NCBI GenBank assembly: GCA_905221605.1
Contig: CAJNDS010002189.1
Location: 409,472-473,471, forward strand
DNA: 64,000 nt
Source: Symbiodinium natans
Taxonomy: Eukaryota > Sar > Dinophyceae > Suessiales > Symbiodiniaceae
Direction of reading: 5' to 3'
A model generated the notes under the pieces. It had not been told where the DNA came from and ran no database searches. It saw only the letters and a program-made list of their open reading frames with translations. Below are positions 8,650 through 18,587 of the stretch, piece by piece. Numbering within the stretch: the stretch's first letter is position 1; the number at the start of each line of letters is the position of its first letter. The position numbers and the translations under genes were made by a program.

Positions 8650-8954
8650 GCATTTGGGGGGTTCAGGGTTTAGGATATAAAGATGCTTGAGGTGGGCTTT
8701 TTTGGGGGTTCCCATTGGTTAATAAGGGAAATAGCAGGCAATTTGGGATCAGGTGCTTTGATCAACTCCCATATCCTACTGTAGGGGACTTCAAGGCCTC
8801 TCTGGTTTGGAAGTTGTTCTATTCTTAGCATAGAGCCTTGAAAAGGGAAGGAGTGCCAAGAATGAAGGTGCAGTTTCCCCGCTATGTGTAAGGGTACGCA
8901 GCCCTAAACCCTGAACCCTAAACCCTAAACCCTAAAAGGTTTCTCTGCGCTGAG

Positions 8955-8973
8955 GTGTGGCCAGGAAAAGCAT
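8955..8973 (+). CDS. Glycosyltransferase-25-like candidate micro-exon
   Basis: After AG|G, 19 bases complete an Arg codon and add CGQEKH, ending at a GC donor (8974). The phases fit both neighbours but nothing else supports it. Confidence 0.3.
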
Positions 8974-9099
8974 GCGAGATCGCGTAGCTCGATTCGGGTA
9001 GCCAGCACCCCAATTTTCCGCCTTGCACCCCCTTTTAAGCACTGGAGGCGCCCCCAAGCCACAGGCCAAACCCCGAACCCAGAGCCCTGAACCCCAAAT

Positions 9100-9215
9100 A
9101 ACCCTAAACCCTAAACCCTAAACCCTAGACCCTAGACCCTAGACCCTAGACCCTAGACCCTAAACCCTAAACCCTAAACCCTAAACCCTAAACCCTAAAC
9201 CCTAACCCTGAACCC
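9100..9215. repeat. CCCTAAA tract with a CCCTAGA block
   Basis: Ordinary units surround five CCCTAGA units (about 9123-9160). Confidence 0.85.
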
Positions 9216-9266
9216 CAAAACCCCGCCAAACCCAAGCGGTGAACGAGGATTCGGTCAGTTCTCCAG

Positions 9267-9296
9267 TGCGCCCCACCGGAATGGTCGCTTCTCAAG
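9267..9296 (+). CDS. Glycosyltransferase-25-like candidate exon
   Basis: Reads CAPPEWSLLK, similar to the 'P.DW.lL.L' stretch that follows the acidic motif in family 25 enzymes. Acceptor CTCCAG, donor GC at 9297. It lies 54 bases left of the retrotransposon LTR and joins in frame to 19247 across the element. Confidence 0.45.
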
Positions 9297-9350
9297 GCCT
9301 TGGCTTGTCAAACTTTAGTATGGCTTCGGGGGTTTAGGGTTTAGGGTTAG

Positions 9351-9669
9351 TGAAGAAATTCGAAGGTGGCACAGGCCAGGAAACAGCTCAGCGTCCCCAA
9401 TCCATGGTGTGAAAACGCAACATGCTTCTCCTTCTGCGCGACCAAAGATAAAGCGCTGTGCTTTCTACACAAATGGCCTAAAAGCGACTTGAATCCTTGT
9501 ACTTCTGGCTATGCGTTTTGCACTTGCCTTTGCTTCATGCATATTGTGACTATTGCTTTGCAATGTCCTGTCATCGTGGTGGCACAAGGGCTGTCTTACG
9601 TAGCCTTTCCCTTGAGGATGGGCCGAGCGCGTATCATCTCACCTCTGGTGTCGATCTTCCACTTCCTCA
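9351..9669 (-). repeat. 3' LTR of the copia element
   Basis: On the element strand it starts TGAGGAAGTGG and ends TTCGAATTTCTTCA. Virtually identical to 18466-18784. Confidence 0.95.
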
Positions 9670-9680
9670 CTCCTCCTTGG
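9670..9680 (-). promoter_or_regulatory. Polypurine tract
   Basis: On the element strand CCAAGGAGGAG ends exactly at the 3' LTR, the expected place and composition for plus-strand DNA priming. Confidence 0.75.
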
Positions 9681-9707
9681 AGCAACCGCCAGGTTTGCTT
9701 CATCCAC

Positions 9708-12700
9708 TCAACCATCTTGATCGAGCGGGTTGCGTCCCTCGTGATTCCTGCAAAAACCACACAAGCGTAGATGCTCAACACGTGCGAGGGTTCCAGCGTG
9801 TCTGAATGCATGACACCGAGGATATATATGATATGTGGGTCTCCCAGGGACAGCGTAGACCTGCTCCGCCGGCTCAGCCTCATATCTGATAACAACCGGT
9901 GGAGGCACTGGCTCAGGACGAACAAAGGCTGGTGCAGCCGTCTGCGAGGCCCTCTCCGTGACCTCACGCCTTCTCGTTGATGTCGACGATGCACCTGTTG
10001 TCACCACTGGCAGAGGTTCAGTCTCTGGCTCTCTCGCTAGCCTCTGAAACTCATCTGTAATAGCTTGCGCAGTGGCATCTCTAAGACGCTGAAGGCGTCT
10101 CATTCTTCGCTCGCTTGCCCCAGCACCAAAATTGAAAAACGCTTGCCATCCCAGCCACTTCAACAGCTCCCAAACCACAATCATTATTAGCACCATGCCC
10201 CAAAAGAACAACCACGCCGCCAAGTTGCTATCTACACGAAGTGGTTCATATGGCACCAGCTCTGAATCATAAACACTCATCGTGCTCCCTTGCGACACAG
10301 ACTGTGCCAAAATCATCAATGCCAGCAACACGCGCGACACACCAGGAGCCGTTCCAAAGGCAGGGCTTGTAGAGCTCGATGACTCGTTAGCATCATCCTC
10401 CAGTTCGCGTTGACTAACACGGATGTTCCACAATTCCATCAACTGCAGCATCCGTGGCGACGGCATTGCCTTTGTTAAGATATCTGCTGGCTGCGATATC
10501 CCCTGACAGTGGGACATTGTGATTTGTCCAGCCTTCAGCTTTTCATACAGCCAGTTTGCCTTAATACGAAGGTGCCTTGTCCGCCATGAACCAGATCCTT
10601 CCACCAACGCCAGCGCAGTCGTCGAATCGGATTCCAGCTGCATGTTCAGCAAATCCGGAAGAACGTCCTGCAATAGAGCCTGCGTGCTCAACAATGCCAA
10701 CGCCCCTTCGGTGGCTGCCGTCAATTCAGCTTCTCCGGTAGAAAGGGACGTTGTTGGTTGTCTCGACGATCGCCAACTAACCGGAACTCCGTAGAGCATG
10801 ATCACCCATCCAGTATGGGACCGTTCTCCAGACGGCGCAAAAGAACTGTCAGCGTAGCCCACAAGTTCCGTCTCGTCAGCTTCGAGATATAGACAGTGGT
10901 CCATGGTACGTTGGAGATAGCCATGCACCTTGGCTGCAACCTCTGCTACTCGTCTTGGCGCCCTTGTCGTTAAAGAAGACAGCAGCGATGCAGTGAAGCC
11001 CAAGTCGGGTCGTGAGCGTTGGCTCACCCATAATATTTCGCCAGCGCACTGCTGGGCGAACCGCAGCTCTTGCTGCGTGAAGGAGCTCTCCTCCGGCTGC
11101 GCTTCAAACAGTGCAAGCTCGCGATTCACTGGCACCACATCCAGACGTCTCTCATCCACAGAATGCACCCGTAGCAGTTCTTGAATGTAGGACCTTTGGG
11201 AAACCGCAAATCCGTGCCTTGTGACATAGACATCCATTCCCAGAAACCTTACAGGATTGTCCCGCTCAGCAAACTGCAAAGGCGATGTCCTCCACAAGCC
11301 TTGAACTGCTGTGGCTACTGCCTTGATAATTTCCGGCGGTCCAAGGATCAGATAATCATCAACGTAAATCACCAAGATTCCGGTTGGGTTCCCCTCGACT
11401 TGGATTGACCACCATGTGGGCTCGATGCGACCTTGAACCAGGGAAATCTCCTTATCCTCCAGCACAATCTTCAAACGCTGCATCTGTCCATCACGGAAAA
11501 AACCCCACAACCGAGGCGATTCACGTAGCCCATAAACTGCATGCGTTATACCCCACAGTTCCTCCTCTTCTGCCAGCTGGGCTCTCACTAAGCTCTTGGG
11601 CGGAATTGCCACCACCACCGGCGCCTGAGGAACCTCATCCAGGCGTGTCTGCAAAAAAGCTGAAATGATGTCGAGAACAGCCGCTAACCATCCATATCGA
11701 CTTGCAATTGCGAGAGCGGCCCTGACAACCTCCGCTGGAGCTGCTCCAGTGTAAACCTCCAAATCAGATGCATCCGCCAGATTCCCACATATAACAGCTC
11801 GCGCCTTGCGCTTGTACAGTGGACCTTGATTATCTCCTGGAGACACATCAGGGGGCTTTATCGTAAAGACGAGCTTCATTGGTAGAAGTTGGACTCCGGG
11901 TCGGCTCAACCATTCTTCCCTTTGGGCGCTTCCCTTGGGCAATCTGACCACGGCGTGCTGAATGGCGGTCAGTTCCTTCTGAATCGAAGGAATCCAGCGC
12001 TCAAGGTGGGTTGCTGCTTCACCCGGATGGACTGTGTGAACGACTGCGATGGGTTCAGTTAACGCGGCCAACAAGTCCTCGATTCCGCGGGTGTAGTTCA
12101 CTTCGGCCTTAAGAAGCTTCATCTTTTCGCCGGCTGTAGCTGCTGAAGCATCCATCATGACCAACTGAGGCGGATCTCCTTCCTTGAGCACCAGATAGAT
12201 CTCGCTCATCTCTTCTGGCCCTTCTTCCACTTGATTGTCCACTTCCATACTGGGTCTTGAACTTGATGGCTCCGACGCGTGGCCTCTGACTTGCTTCAGT
12301 CTCCAATCCACTGTAAACAGCAATTCACCATCTGAAGTAAGCACCCTCTCCTCCCAACCTCCTCCGCACAGCTCCTCGGTGACTTCGTCCTCAACGATCT
12401 TCGGGCTTGTTAATCTCAAAGCCCTGATAGCCACTGAGTCATCAACTATGTCTGCTGGCAGCTCAAACCCAAGGTTGGTCAGATGCTCCTTATCCGTCGA
12501 CGAGATCTTGTTGACTCTTGCAGGGGTGTAGCCAATGACCGTGATTCGCTCTCCCGGGCCACCTCTCCAGGGTAAAACTGCGTGTCTCCTCCTCGGATTA
12601 AAGGAAATCAACTCGCTCTCCCTGAGACCCAAAGCGCAGCCGTAATGTGACCTCCCTGACTTGTCCTTGAGCTCAACGATCTTGTTGCTGACCACGTCGC

Positions 12701-15700
12701 CATTGCCCAGTTCCAGCCAGATGTCTCCTCCTCGGCGAGGCAATCGTAGCGGATACACGTAGTTCAAGGTTCCAGCTTCATTGCGTGAATCCATGTGTAA
12801 CCCCTTTTCCCCATCCAGTGACAGGTACACGGAGGTAAATTCCGCATCCGGATCAGCCTCTTGTAACAGCTTAACCAGAACTTTTGCCATCCAGGGATGT
12901 TCGTAGGAAGCTCTTGTCAATCCCATCACACCCCCATGTCGAAACAAACCATATTTGTTGGCCACACTAGGCAGTATCGCACACGCTTGCATCACCAAAT
13001 CCTCCGCCTTCTCGGTGTTCCAACACTGCAAGAGTTGCTCAGCTTCATCCTTGAGCTCTTCCTCCGCTGCAATGGGGTTCACTTGAAGTACTGAGGTTAG
13101 CACAGCTGACTCCCGGGTTTTTTCTCGAAGCCGTCGTCGTCGAGGTCGTTCTCCTGCTTCAGTTTCCACCACTTCATCAGGAGGTCCAGGGTCATGCAAA
13201 TGGTGCTTAACGTGCATGTTGTGCAAGAACCGGCTTCCTTCTCCCGCTATGTAGACAAGGTGACCACCGCGGATCGCATCGGAAAGGCCCAGGTAGTAAC
13301 CTTCTTCCCAACGGGGTGCCAGATCATCTAGCTTTCCACCATGGTAGGCTCCAACATAGGACTTCTTCTTGATCAACACCCTGCTACCGAAAGGCGCCAC
13401 AGCTCTGGTCTCAAAACCCAGAACTTCAGCCCGTTGTTGCGTGGCGGCAAAGTGTGCTGCATGAGGCCATAGGTTCTGATGTAGCCCGGCACTTGCCAAC
13501 AGCGTTCTAGCCCTTTGTTTAACCCAGCGGACTGTATTTTCAGCAGCTCCATTGGATTGATGCTCGCCTCCCTCGCTGCAGGTCATTCTGATTCCCTGGT
13601 CCTTTATCCACCGCCGAGAAGCCCTCGCAAAGAACTCCATTGACCGGTCACAGTGGAAGCGTAGGATCGGGATGTTGTAGGACTGCGCGTAGTACACCAC
13701 ATCTTGAACTGCCTCTAGGACCGTTGCACTCTTGTTATCGTGAAGTCCTGTAGCAAAAATCAGATTGACCATTTCTGGAGGCGACAACTCCTCCGCCTTG
13801 GCTGACGGGCCTCCAGACTCCCCACCATCACCATCATCTCCACTAATTTCCACAAACTCATCTTGGGATTCGTCCACCGCTTCAAGTGGTTCCTCCTCCG
13901 GCAGTGAGCGTTCTGGTGGCTTCTCATCCTCTCCGAATGATGTCAGGCCATCTGCTGGTTCTCCTTCAGGATCATCAGAGGGCGGCTCGGCTGGGTCGAA
14001 ATCAACTCCAACGCCTCTTCCATCATCAACGAAACTCCTCGGTATCCTCAGCTTGGCCACAAAGAAATATCGAAACTTCGCTGGTGCACGCCCCCGCCCA
14101 TGTGAATCCAAACCCGGCTCTTTCAATGGGCCAGACAAATCAGCAGTTAGGACAAAGGCGTCGGGATGTTCACTTCGAGAATGTCTTCGTCCCGTAGCTC
14201 CCGCCTGCACACAAGTCAGACAATCACGTCTGTAGGGGAGGTGCCCCCTTCTTACGTGATCTCGCCATTGCTCCACCGACATTGCCAGCATGCGGGGTAC
14301 ACGTCCTTGCACGATCACAGCCTTCACAATCGCCGTTACAAGCCCCGGAGCCCATTCAGCTAACGCGTGCGTAAGTCCAATCCAAGTGCCAAAGCTCTGG
14401 GTTGCTTGCAAACCATCCAGCGAACTAAGGAAATTCAGATTCGTTCCCAGAGTGGTTGGCTTTCGTGTAGGATGCCCTAAAGCCCCTTGTTCCAGCGAGT
14501 ACATAGAAAGCCCAGCTTCGTTTGCATAACCTCTCCACAGCTCGCTTCTCCAGAAACTCACCACAGTATCGTAAAGCTCATGATCCCATGGTAGATACTC
14601 TTGGGGATCTTGAGGCGGGTTTGGCTGTGCCACAGCGCGACCTGCTGTAGCCAGGGCATGCAGGTAGATCATCCTCACGAACAATCCAGTATCCTTGATC
14701 ACCAAGTTCTCCTCTGCAGCTGGCTGTCCTTCCCACCCGCCATAGGGATACGCATTTGATCGTACAGGTGAGGGACCTGGCTGTTTGTATCGCAGCATCG
14801 AGTACGTTCTGCAGGGAGGGCCTCCAACGATGGCTCGGATCTTTCCCTTTCGGGCACCCCATTCAAGCGCCCTCCACACAGCTGGATCCGTAATGTCCTG
14901 CGTGGCTCCTCGGGAAATGTCCAATTCCAACAACACGCACCCATGCTTTTCTAGGTGTCTAAACTCCTCGTTGGGTTTTGCTCCAGCAAAGAGATGCACT
15001 ATCCACTGATCCGACTCATGAAGGCGCTTGCGAGTTCTTCGATTGAGATGCCGCAATCCACGTAAGGCCTGCCATCCGTTCTCTTCAGGAAAGCCCTCAG
15101 TCAAGCCCTTTTTTGCCAGAATAGGTACCTCCTCAAAGAACGGTGCCTCTCCAACCGCCTGAACAGCATCGTTCGTTCTCTCGCTGCGACAGTACCGAAT
15201 CAGATGATCAAACCATGTGCGCTCCAGCGACATTGCAGCTTGGCGAACCCGCTGCTTGGTTTGCTCCACGCTCGTCTTCAGTGTCCTGAGGTTCTCCTCC
15301 TCGAGCTTTGCAATGAGGTTCAGTGCCTGGCACTCCATCAGTTCCGGACAACCATTTCTCACACGAAGATGATGCACATCTCCTCCTCGTCCCACCAAGC
15401 GACACTTATTCACGCTCCACTCCAGTGTGTATCCCAACTGCTGAACCAAGGAACCAAGCGGGACAATGGGGGAGGTCGACTCGCGTCCTGTCACTGGCAC
15501 CAGAAGAGTTCCACCCTTATTCATTCGTAAGGACACACTTTCTCCACCAGCCAACGTTACCACGACAGGATCTGCCTCCCACCACTCTTCTTCTGTCCAC
15601 GCTCGACGTAAGGGATGAGTGGCTCCTGAGTCCATAAGGGCGTACACGTCTTCAGCATCCAACAGGGCAGTGTCTTGGCGGGCTATCCTCATGACCTTCA

Positions 15701-18587
15701 TGCTTGGCGCCTTTGGCTCCGTCGATGATGGCGTGGATTGAACAACCTGGGCTGCGGCTCTCAATAGGGTCTCCATAGTCCACACTGGATCTCCTTGGAT
15801 TGGTTGGCTTGCTTCCCGCGCCTGATCCTCAAAGGTGACTTGCTGAGCACGAGGCGTAGTCGTTGTAGGCTGCATAGATGTGCTCTTGGGGTCAGATTCT
15901 GCTCCGGTCTTGCCAGGTTTGACCGCCTTCGTCGTGGGACAATCTCGTTGCCGATGATCTTCGCTTCCACAAGCCAGGCACTTACGAGATCTTTCACTCT
16001 TTCCCAGAGTGGTCATGTCGTGCCCGTAAGGACACTTACTGCCACGACGACATCCTTGCGCCTTAAAGAAGAACCGGCAGGGCACTTTGTTCTTCGGAGT
16101 CGTAGGCTGCTCATCTCCACCGCCAGGCGTCCTTGGAGTAGTCAAGGACTTAATCCTCGGTCGAATTGACCCCTGATCAACTCCAGCCGCAATCATGTTC
16201 TCAATCTCCGCTTGCAGATGCTGCTGATACTGTCGAACACTTTCCATGGTGGGCTGACCATCAATGCGAAGGGTGGACCTTAGCAGCTGTGTTCTGAAAG
16301 CAGCATCCGAATTTCCGGCTATGAATCTCGAGGACACACTTGTCAACGCCTTGGCCAGCACCGACCCATCCGGATGCATCATTCCCATGTCTTGGCATCT
16401 CTGCATTGCCCTCGGCCACGCCCTTAAGGCCACCAAACACTGCGCCATCGTGTCAGGGATCTGAGGATCCTGCAAGTTTTGCAGAACTCTAGCTCTTTCA
16501 TGAGGACCTCCCGGCTGATACACCGTATGCAGTCGGAAAAGTAGGGCTACCATACTCTGCGTTGATCTTTTCCCCACCAAGTCTTCTTTGATCGTTTCAT
16601 CCAAGGAAGCCAATACCAAAGAGCATGCCCTTGCGTTGATCCGCGTCCATCTGCCAGAGGTCAATGCAGACTCGACCTTCGGTTGCACTTGCAATCTTTC
16701 CAGCGGGGTAGCAGCTAGCCACTTTGCATATGTGGCCCCAACTTCGGCAGTAACCGCTTCCCACCATTGTCCCGACGTCGCCGAAAGATCCTGCATGCTT
16801 GTGTTAACCAGCAACAACCAGTCCTGCAGCTGGACTCCAGCATTGTCCCCGCTGGGCGCCTTCAAGTTCGGAAGCGGGCTGCACGTTGACTTCACCTGCT
16901 CGGGGCTATTGTCCTCCTCTCTTCGGAAAGATTGCACCTGGATCTCCTGCAGCTGCTGCACTCCTTTAGCAATGGCATCCAACAAATTGGGCGGATCTTG
17001 CCTCCCAAAAGAGCTTGAAGGCTGAGGAACCGCAGTCGTTGAATGAGCTCCAGGTGCCCGAACAGATTGACTAAAAACTCCACCACCGCTCTCTGCTCCA
17101 TGGTACTGAGGTTGATTCCCTTCCAACCCTGGTCCTGCGCGCTCTGCAGTGGGATCACGATGAGCTCCCAGCCTTCCTGAAATCTCACCCCAAAGACTGC
17201 CCAGCAAATCTCGACGACCTCCTTCCTTGGGTACTGAGGGACCACCTGGGGAATTTCCCCTAGCATAAAACCCTGCTGCACGTTGAGGTTCATACTCAGC
17301 TCCTGCTGCTGCACTGCCTTGAGGTACAGAGGCGACTCGTGGTACTGGAGGACCTTGGGATACAGAAGCGGCTCGTGGTACTGTTGGACCTTGGGATGCA
17401 GAAGCGGCTCGTGGTACTGTTGGACCTTGGGATACAGAAGCGGCTAGTGGTACTGTCGGACCTTGGGATACAGAAGCAGCTAGGGGTACTGTCGGACCTT
17501 GGAGTGCATTAGCAACCGGTGCTTCCAGATCATCGGCCGCTCCAGTTCGTTGCTCCAGTTTCCGAAGTAAGCGGGCATTCTCCGCTTCTGCTTTCTGCAC
17601 TCGCTCCAACAAACCACCCAATTGGCGTTGTACTTCTGCTTGAATGGCCTCCGCCGGCAAACTAGACGAACTTGGCGGAGACGGCGCAGCTTGAGCTACC
17701 CCCGGTCGGGTGACTCTTACATCCACGCCTCCATCGCCTCCACCAGGTCTTGATCTCACGTCTGACAACGGGGAAGGTAGGTGGCTGGGCAACCAGGCTG
17801 TCGGTACTTGCGGTGGGCGAAACATATCCGACAAACGCTGCACCCATCTTGGCCACTGTTCCACGTCTCCTGGTCCACGTGACGAGGGTTGACCAACATG
17901 CAAATGCTGCTGATACTCCGCCCACGCCGTTCTCATAGACCTCGGAGTCACAAATCCAGCGGAGCCTGGATCTCGTTCTGCAGGTACATCTTGAGTGGAG
18001 GCAGTTACTGGTTGCTGCGGCGGCACAAACTCAGACTGTTGCAAAGGGTGCGCGGAATCGACGGTGCTTTCATCATCTTGGACGTTATTTTGCACTCCAG
18101 TCCTTGTTCCCGCACTCTCAGCTTCCACAGGCTGTACAGCCCTTCCAGCACTTCCCTCTCCACCTGCAGGGCGGTCAAGATCATTCACCATTGGGCCACT
18201 GATGCTCGTTGTCATAGTGCCATAGGAACTTTCTGCTTGACGCCCTCGCTCTTCCCTTGCAGTTCGGGGTTCTCCAGCGCCTTCACCACCATGTTGCACA
18301 GCAGCCGCCTGGGAGTGGTCCCCGAGGTTCGAGCTTCCCGAGATTGCGGGGGCTCCTCGATCTGCACCATTCATCAGGCCAGCAGGCAAGGTTGCCTGCT
18401 GGTCTGCCCGGGCTCCAGAACGAGCCTGTTCTTGATCTTCTGACGTAGATTGGGCGACCATAACCTGAAGAAATTCGAAGGTGGCACAGGCCAGGAAACA
18501 GCTCAGCGTCCCCAATCCATGGTGTGAAAACGCAACATGTTTCTCCTTCTGCGCGACCAAAGATAAAGCGCTGTGCTTTCTACACAA
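9708..18587 (-). CDS. Copia gag-pol polyprotein with methyltransferase-like and dioxygenase-like domains
   Basis: One frame of 2959 codons without a stop; residues are counted from the ATG at 18587, which lies inside the 5' LTR. The likelier start is residue 43 (ATG 18461), the first codon after the LTR. Order: five 12-residue repeats (363-424); gag (about 570-810); CCCH finger C837/C846/C852/H856; CCHC knuckle C870/C873/H878/C883; protease DSGATH (D986); methyltransferase-like domain (about 1195-1390: LFAG 1199-1202, GGPPCRTYS 1255-1263); integrase HHCC H1444/H1449/C1456/C1459 and D1483, D1647, E1683 (D-X35-E) with an acidic insert at 1520-1602; dioxygenase-like domain (about 1875-2025: H1931, D1933, H2002, R2014); reverse transcriptase (D2306, YVDD 2408-2411); RNase H (D2580, E2619, D2654). 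After that come a membrane segment (about 2788-2812) and a Cys/His-rich tail. Such size is far above plain copia (about 1400 residues). Confidence 0.93.
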   Translation of the reverse strand: MCRKHSALSLVAQKEKHVAFSHHGLGTLSCFLACATFEFLQVMVAQSTSEDQEQARSGARADQQATLPAGLMNGADRGAPAISGSSNLGDHSQAAAVQHGGEGAGEPRTAREERGRQAESSYGTMTTSISGPMVNDLDRPAGGEGSAGRAVQPVEAESAGTRTGVQNNVQDDESTVDSAHPLQQSEFVPPQQPVTASTQDVPAERDPGSAGFVTPRSMRTAWAEYQQHLHVGQPSSRGPGDVEQWPRWVQRLSDMFRPPQVPTAWLPSHLPSPLSDVRSRPGGGDGGVDVRVTRPGVAQAAPSPPSSSSLPAEAIQAEVQRQLGGLLERVQKAEAENARLLRKLEQRTGAADDLEAPVANALQGPTVPLAASVSQGPTVPLAASVSQGPTVPRAASASQGPTVPRAASVSQGPPVPRVASVPQGSAAAGAEYEPQRAAGFYARGNSPGGPSVPKEGGRRDLLGSLWGEISGRLGAHRDPTAERAGPGLEGNQPQYHGAESGGGVFSQSVRAPGAHSTTAVPQPSSSFGRQDPPNLLDAIAKGVQQLQEIQVQSFRREEDNSPEQVKSTCSPLPNLKAPSGDNAGVQLQDWLLLVNTSMQDLSATSGQWWEAVTAEVGATYAKWLAATPLERLQVQPKVESALTSGRWTRINARACSLVLASLDETIKEDLVGKRSTQSMVALLFRLHTVYQPGGPHERARVLQNLQDPQIPDTMAQCLVALRAWPRAMQRCQDMGMMHPDGSVLAKALTSVSSRFIAGNSDAAFRTQLLRSTLRIDGQPTMESVRQYQQHLQAEIENMIAAGVDQGSIRPRIKSLTTPRTPGGGDEQPTTPKNKVPCRFFFKAQGCRRGSKCPYGHDMTTLGKSERSRKCLACGSEDHRQRDCPTTKAVKPGKTGAESDPKSTSMQPTTTTPRAQQVTFEDQAREASQPIQGDPVWTMETLLRAAAQVVQSTPSSTEPKAPSMKVMRIARQDTALLDAEDVYALMDSGATHPLRRAWTEEEWWEADPVVVTLAGGESVSLRMNKGGTLLVPVTGRESTSPIVPLGSLVQQLGYTLEWSVNKCRLVGRGGDVHHLRVRNGCPELMECQALNLIAKLEEENLRTLKTSVEQTKQRVRQAAMSLERTWFDHLIRYCRSERTNDAVQAVGEAPFFEEVPILAKKGLTEGFPEENGWQALRGLRHLNRRTRKRLHESDQWIVHLFAGAKPNEEFRHLEKHGCVLLELDISRGATQDITDPAVWRALEWGARKGKIRAIVGGPPCRTYSMLRYKQPGPSPVRSNAYPYGGWEGQPAAEENLVIKDTGLFVRMIYLHALATAGRAVAQPNPPQDPQEYLPWDHELYDTVVSFWRSELWRGYANEAGLSMYSLEQGALGHPTRKPTTLGTNLNFLSSLDGLQATQSFGTWIGLTHALAEWAPGLVTAIVKAVIVQGRVPRMLAMSVEQWRDHVRRGHLPYRRDCLTCVQAGATGRRHSRSEHPDAFVLTADLSGPLKEPGLDSHGRGRAPAKFRYFFVAKLRIPRSFVDDGRGVGVDFDPAEPPSDDPEGEPADGLTSFGEDEKPPERSLPEEEPLEAVDESQDEFVEISGDDGDGGESGGPSAKAEELSPPEMVNLIFATGLHDNKSATVLEAVQDVVYYAQSYNIPILRFHCDRSMEFFARASRRWIKDQGIRMTCSEGGEHQSNGAAENTVRWVKQRARTLLASAGLHQNLWPHAAHFAATQQRAEVLGFETRAVAPFGSRVLIKKKSYVGAYHGGKLDDLAPRWEEGYYLGLSDAIRGGHLVYIAGEGSRFLHNMHVKHHLHDPGPPDEVVETEAGERPRRRRLREKTRESAVLTSVLQVNPIAAEEELKDEAEQLLQCWNTEKAEDLVMQACAILPSVANKYGLFRHGGVMGLTRASYEHPWMAKVLVKLLQEADPDAEFTSVYLSLDGEKGLHMDSRNEAGTLNYVYPLRLPRRGGDIWLELGNGDVVSNKIVELKDKSGRSHYGCALGLRESELISFNPRRRHAVLPWRGGPGERITVIGYTPARVNKISSTDKEHLTNLGFELPADIVDDSVAIRALRLTSPKIVEDEVTEELCGGGWEERVLTSDGELLFTVDWRLKQVRGHASEPSSSRPSMEVDNQVEEGPEEMSEIYLVLKEGDPPQLVMMDASAATAGEKMKLLKAEVNYTRGIEDLLAALTEPIAVVHTVHPGEAATHLERWIPSIQKELTAIQHAVVRLPKGSAQREEWLSRPGVQLLPMKLVFTIKPPDVSPGDNQGPLYKRKARAVICGNLADASDLEVYTGAAPAEVVRAALAIASRYGWLAAVLDIISAFLQTRLDEVPQAPVVVAIPPKSLVRAQLAEEEELWGITHAVYGLRESPRLWGFFRDGQMQRLKIVLEDKEISLVQGRIEPTWWSIQVEGNPTGILVIYVDDYLILGPPEIIKAVATAVQGLWRTSPLQFAERDNPVRFLGMDVYVTRHGFAVSQRSYIQELLRVHSVDERRLDVVPVNRELALFEAQPEESSFTQQELRFAQQCAGEILWVSQRSRPDLGFTASLLSSLTTRAPRRVAEVAAKVHGYLQRTMDHCLYLEADETELVGYADSSFAPSGERSHTGWVIMLYGVPVSWRSSRQPTTSLSTGEAELTAATEGALALLSTQALLQDVLPDLLNMQLESDSTTALALVEGSGSWRTRHLRIKANWLYEKLKAGQITMSHCQGISQPADILTKAMPSPRMLQLMELWNIRVSQRELEDDANESSSSTSPAFGTAPGVSRVLLALMILAQSVSQGSTMSVYDSELVPYEPLRVDSNLAAWLFFWGMVLIMIVVWELLKWLGWQAFFNFGAGASERRMRRLQRLRDATAQAITDEFQRLAREPETEPLPVVTTGASSTSTRRREVTERASQTAAPAFVRPEPVPPPVVIRYEAEPAEQVYAVPGRPTYHIYPRCHAFRHAGTLARVEHLRLCGFCRNHEGRNPLDQDG
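17316..17501 (-). repeat. 36-bp tandem repeat inside gag
   Basis: Five copies encoding QGPTVPLAASVS and close variants (residues 363-424), between a predicted coiled coil (about 310-346) and the gag core. Probably a flexible spacer. Confidence 0.8.
18449..18465 (-). promoter_or_regulatory. Primer-binding site matching the initiator-tRNA anticodon region
   Basis: Directly after the 5' LTR the element strand reads GGTTATGGTCGCCCAAT. GGTTATGG is complementary to CCAUAACC of the initiator tRNA-Met anticodon loop, the site used by Drosophila copia, which primes from a 5' half-tRNA. The ATG inside it (18459-18461) is in frame with gag. Confidence 0.6.

Noticed and set aside
9596-18443. Plus-strand frames of up to 184 codons across the retrotransposon
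   Set aside because: Antisense shadows of the gag-pol frame; none carries a family motif.
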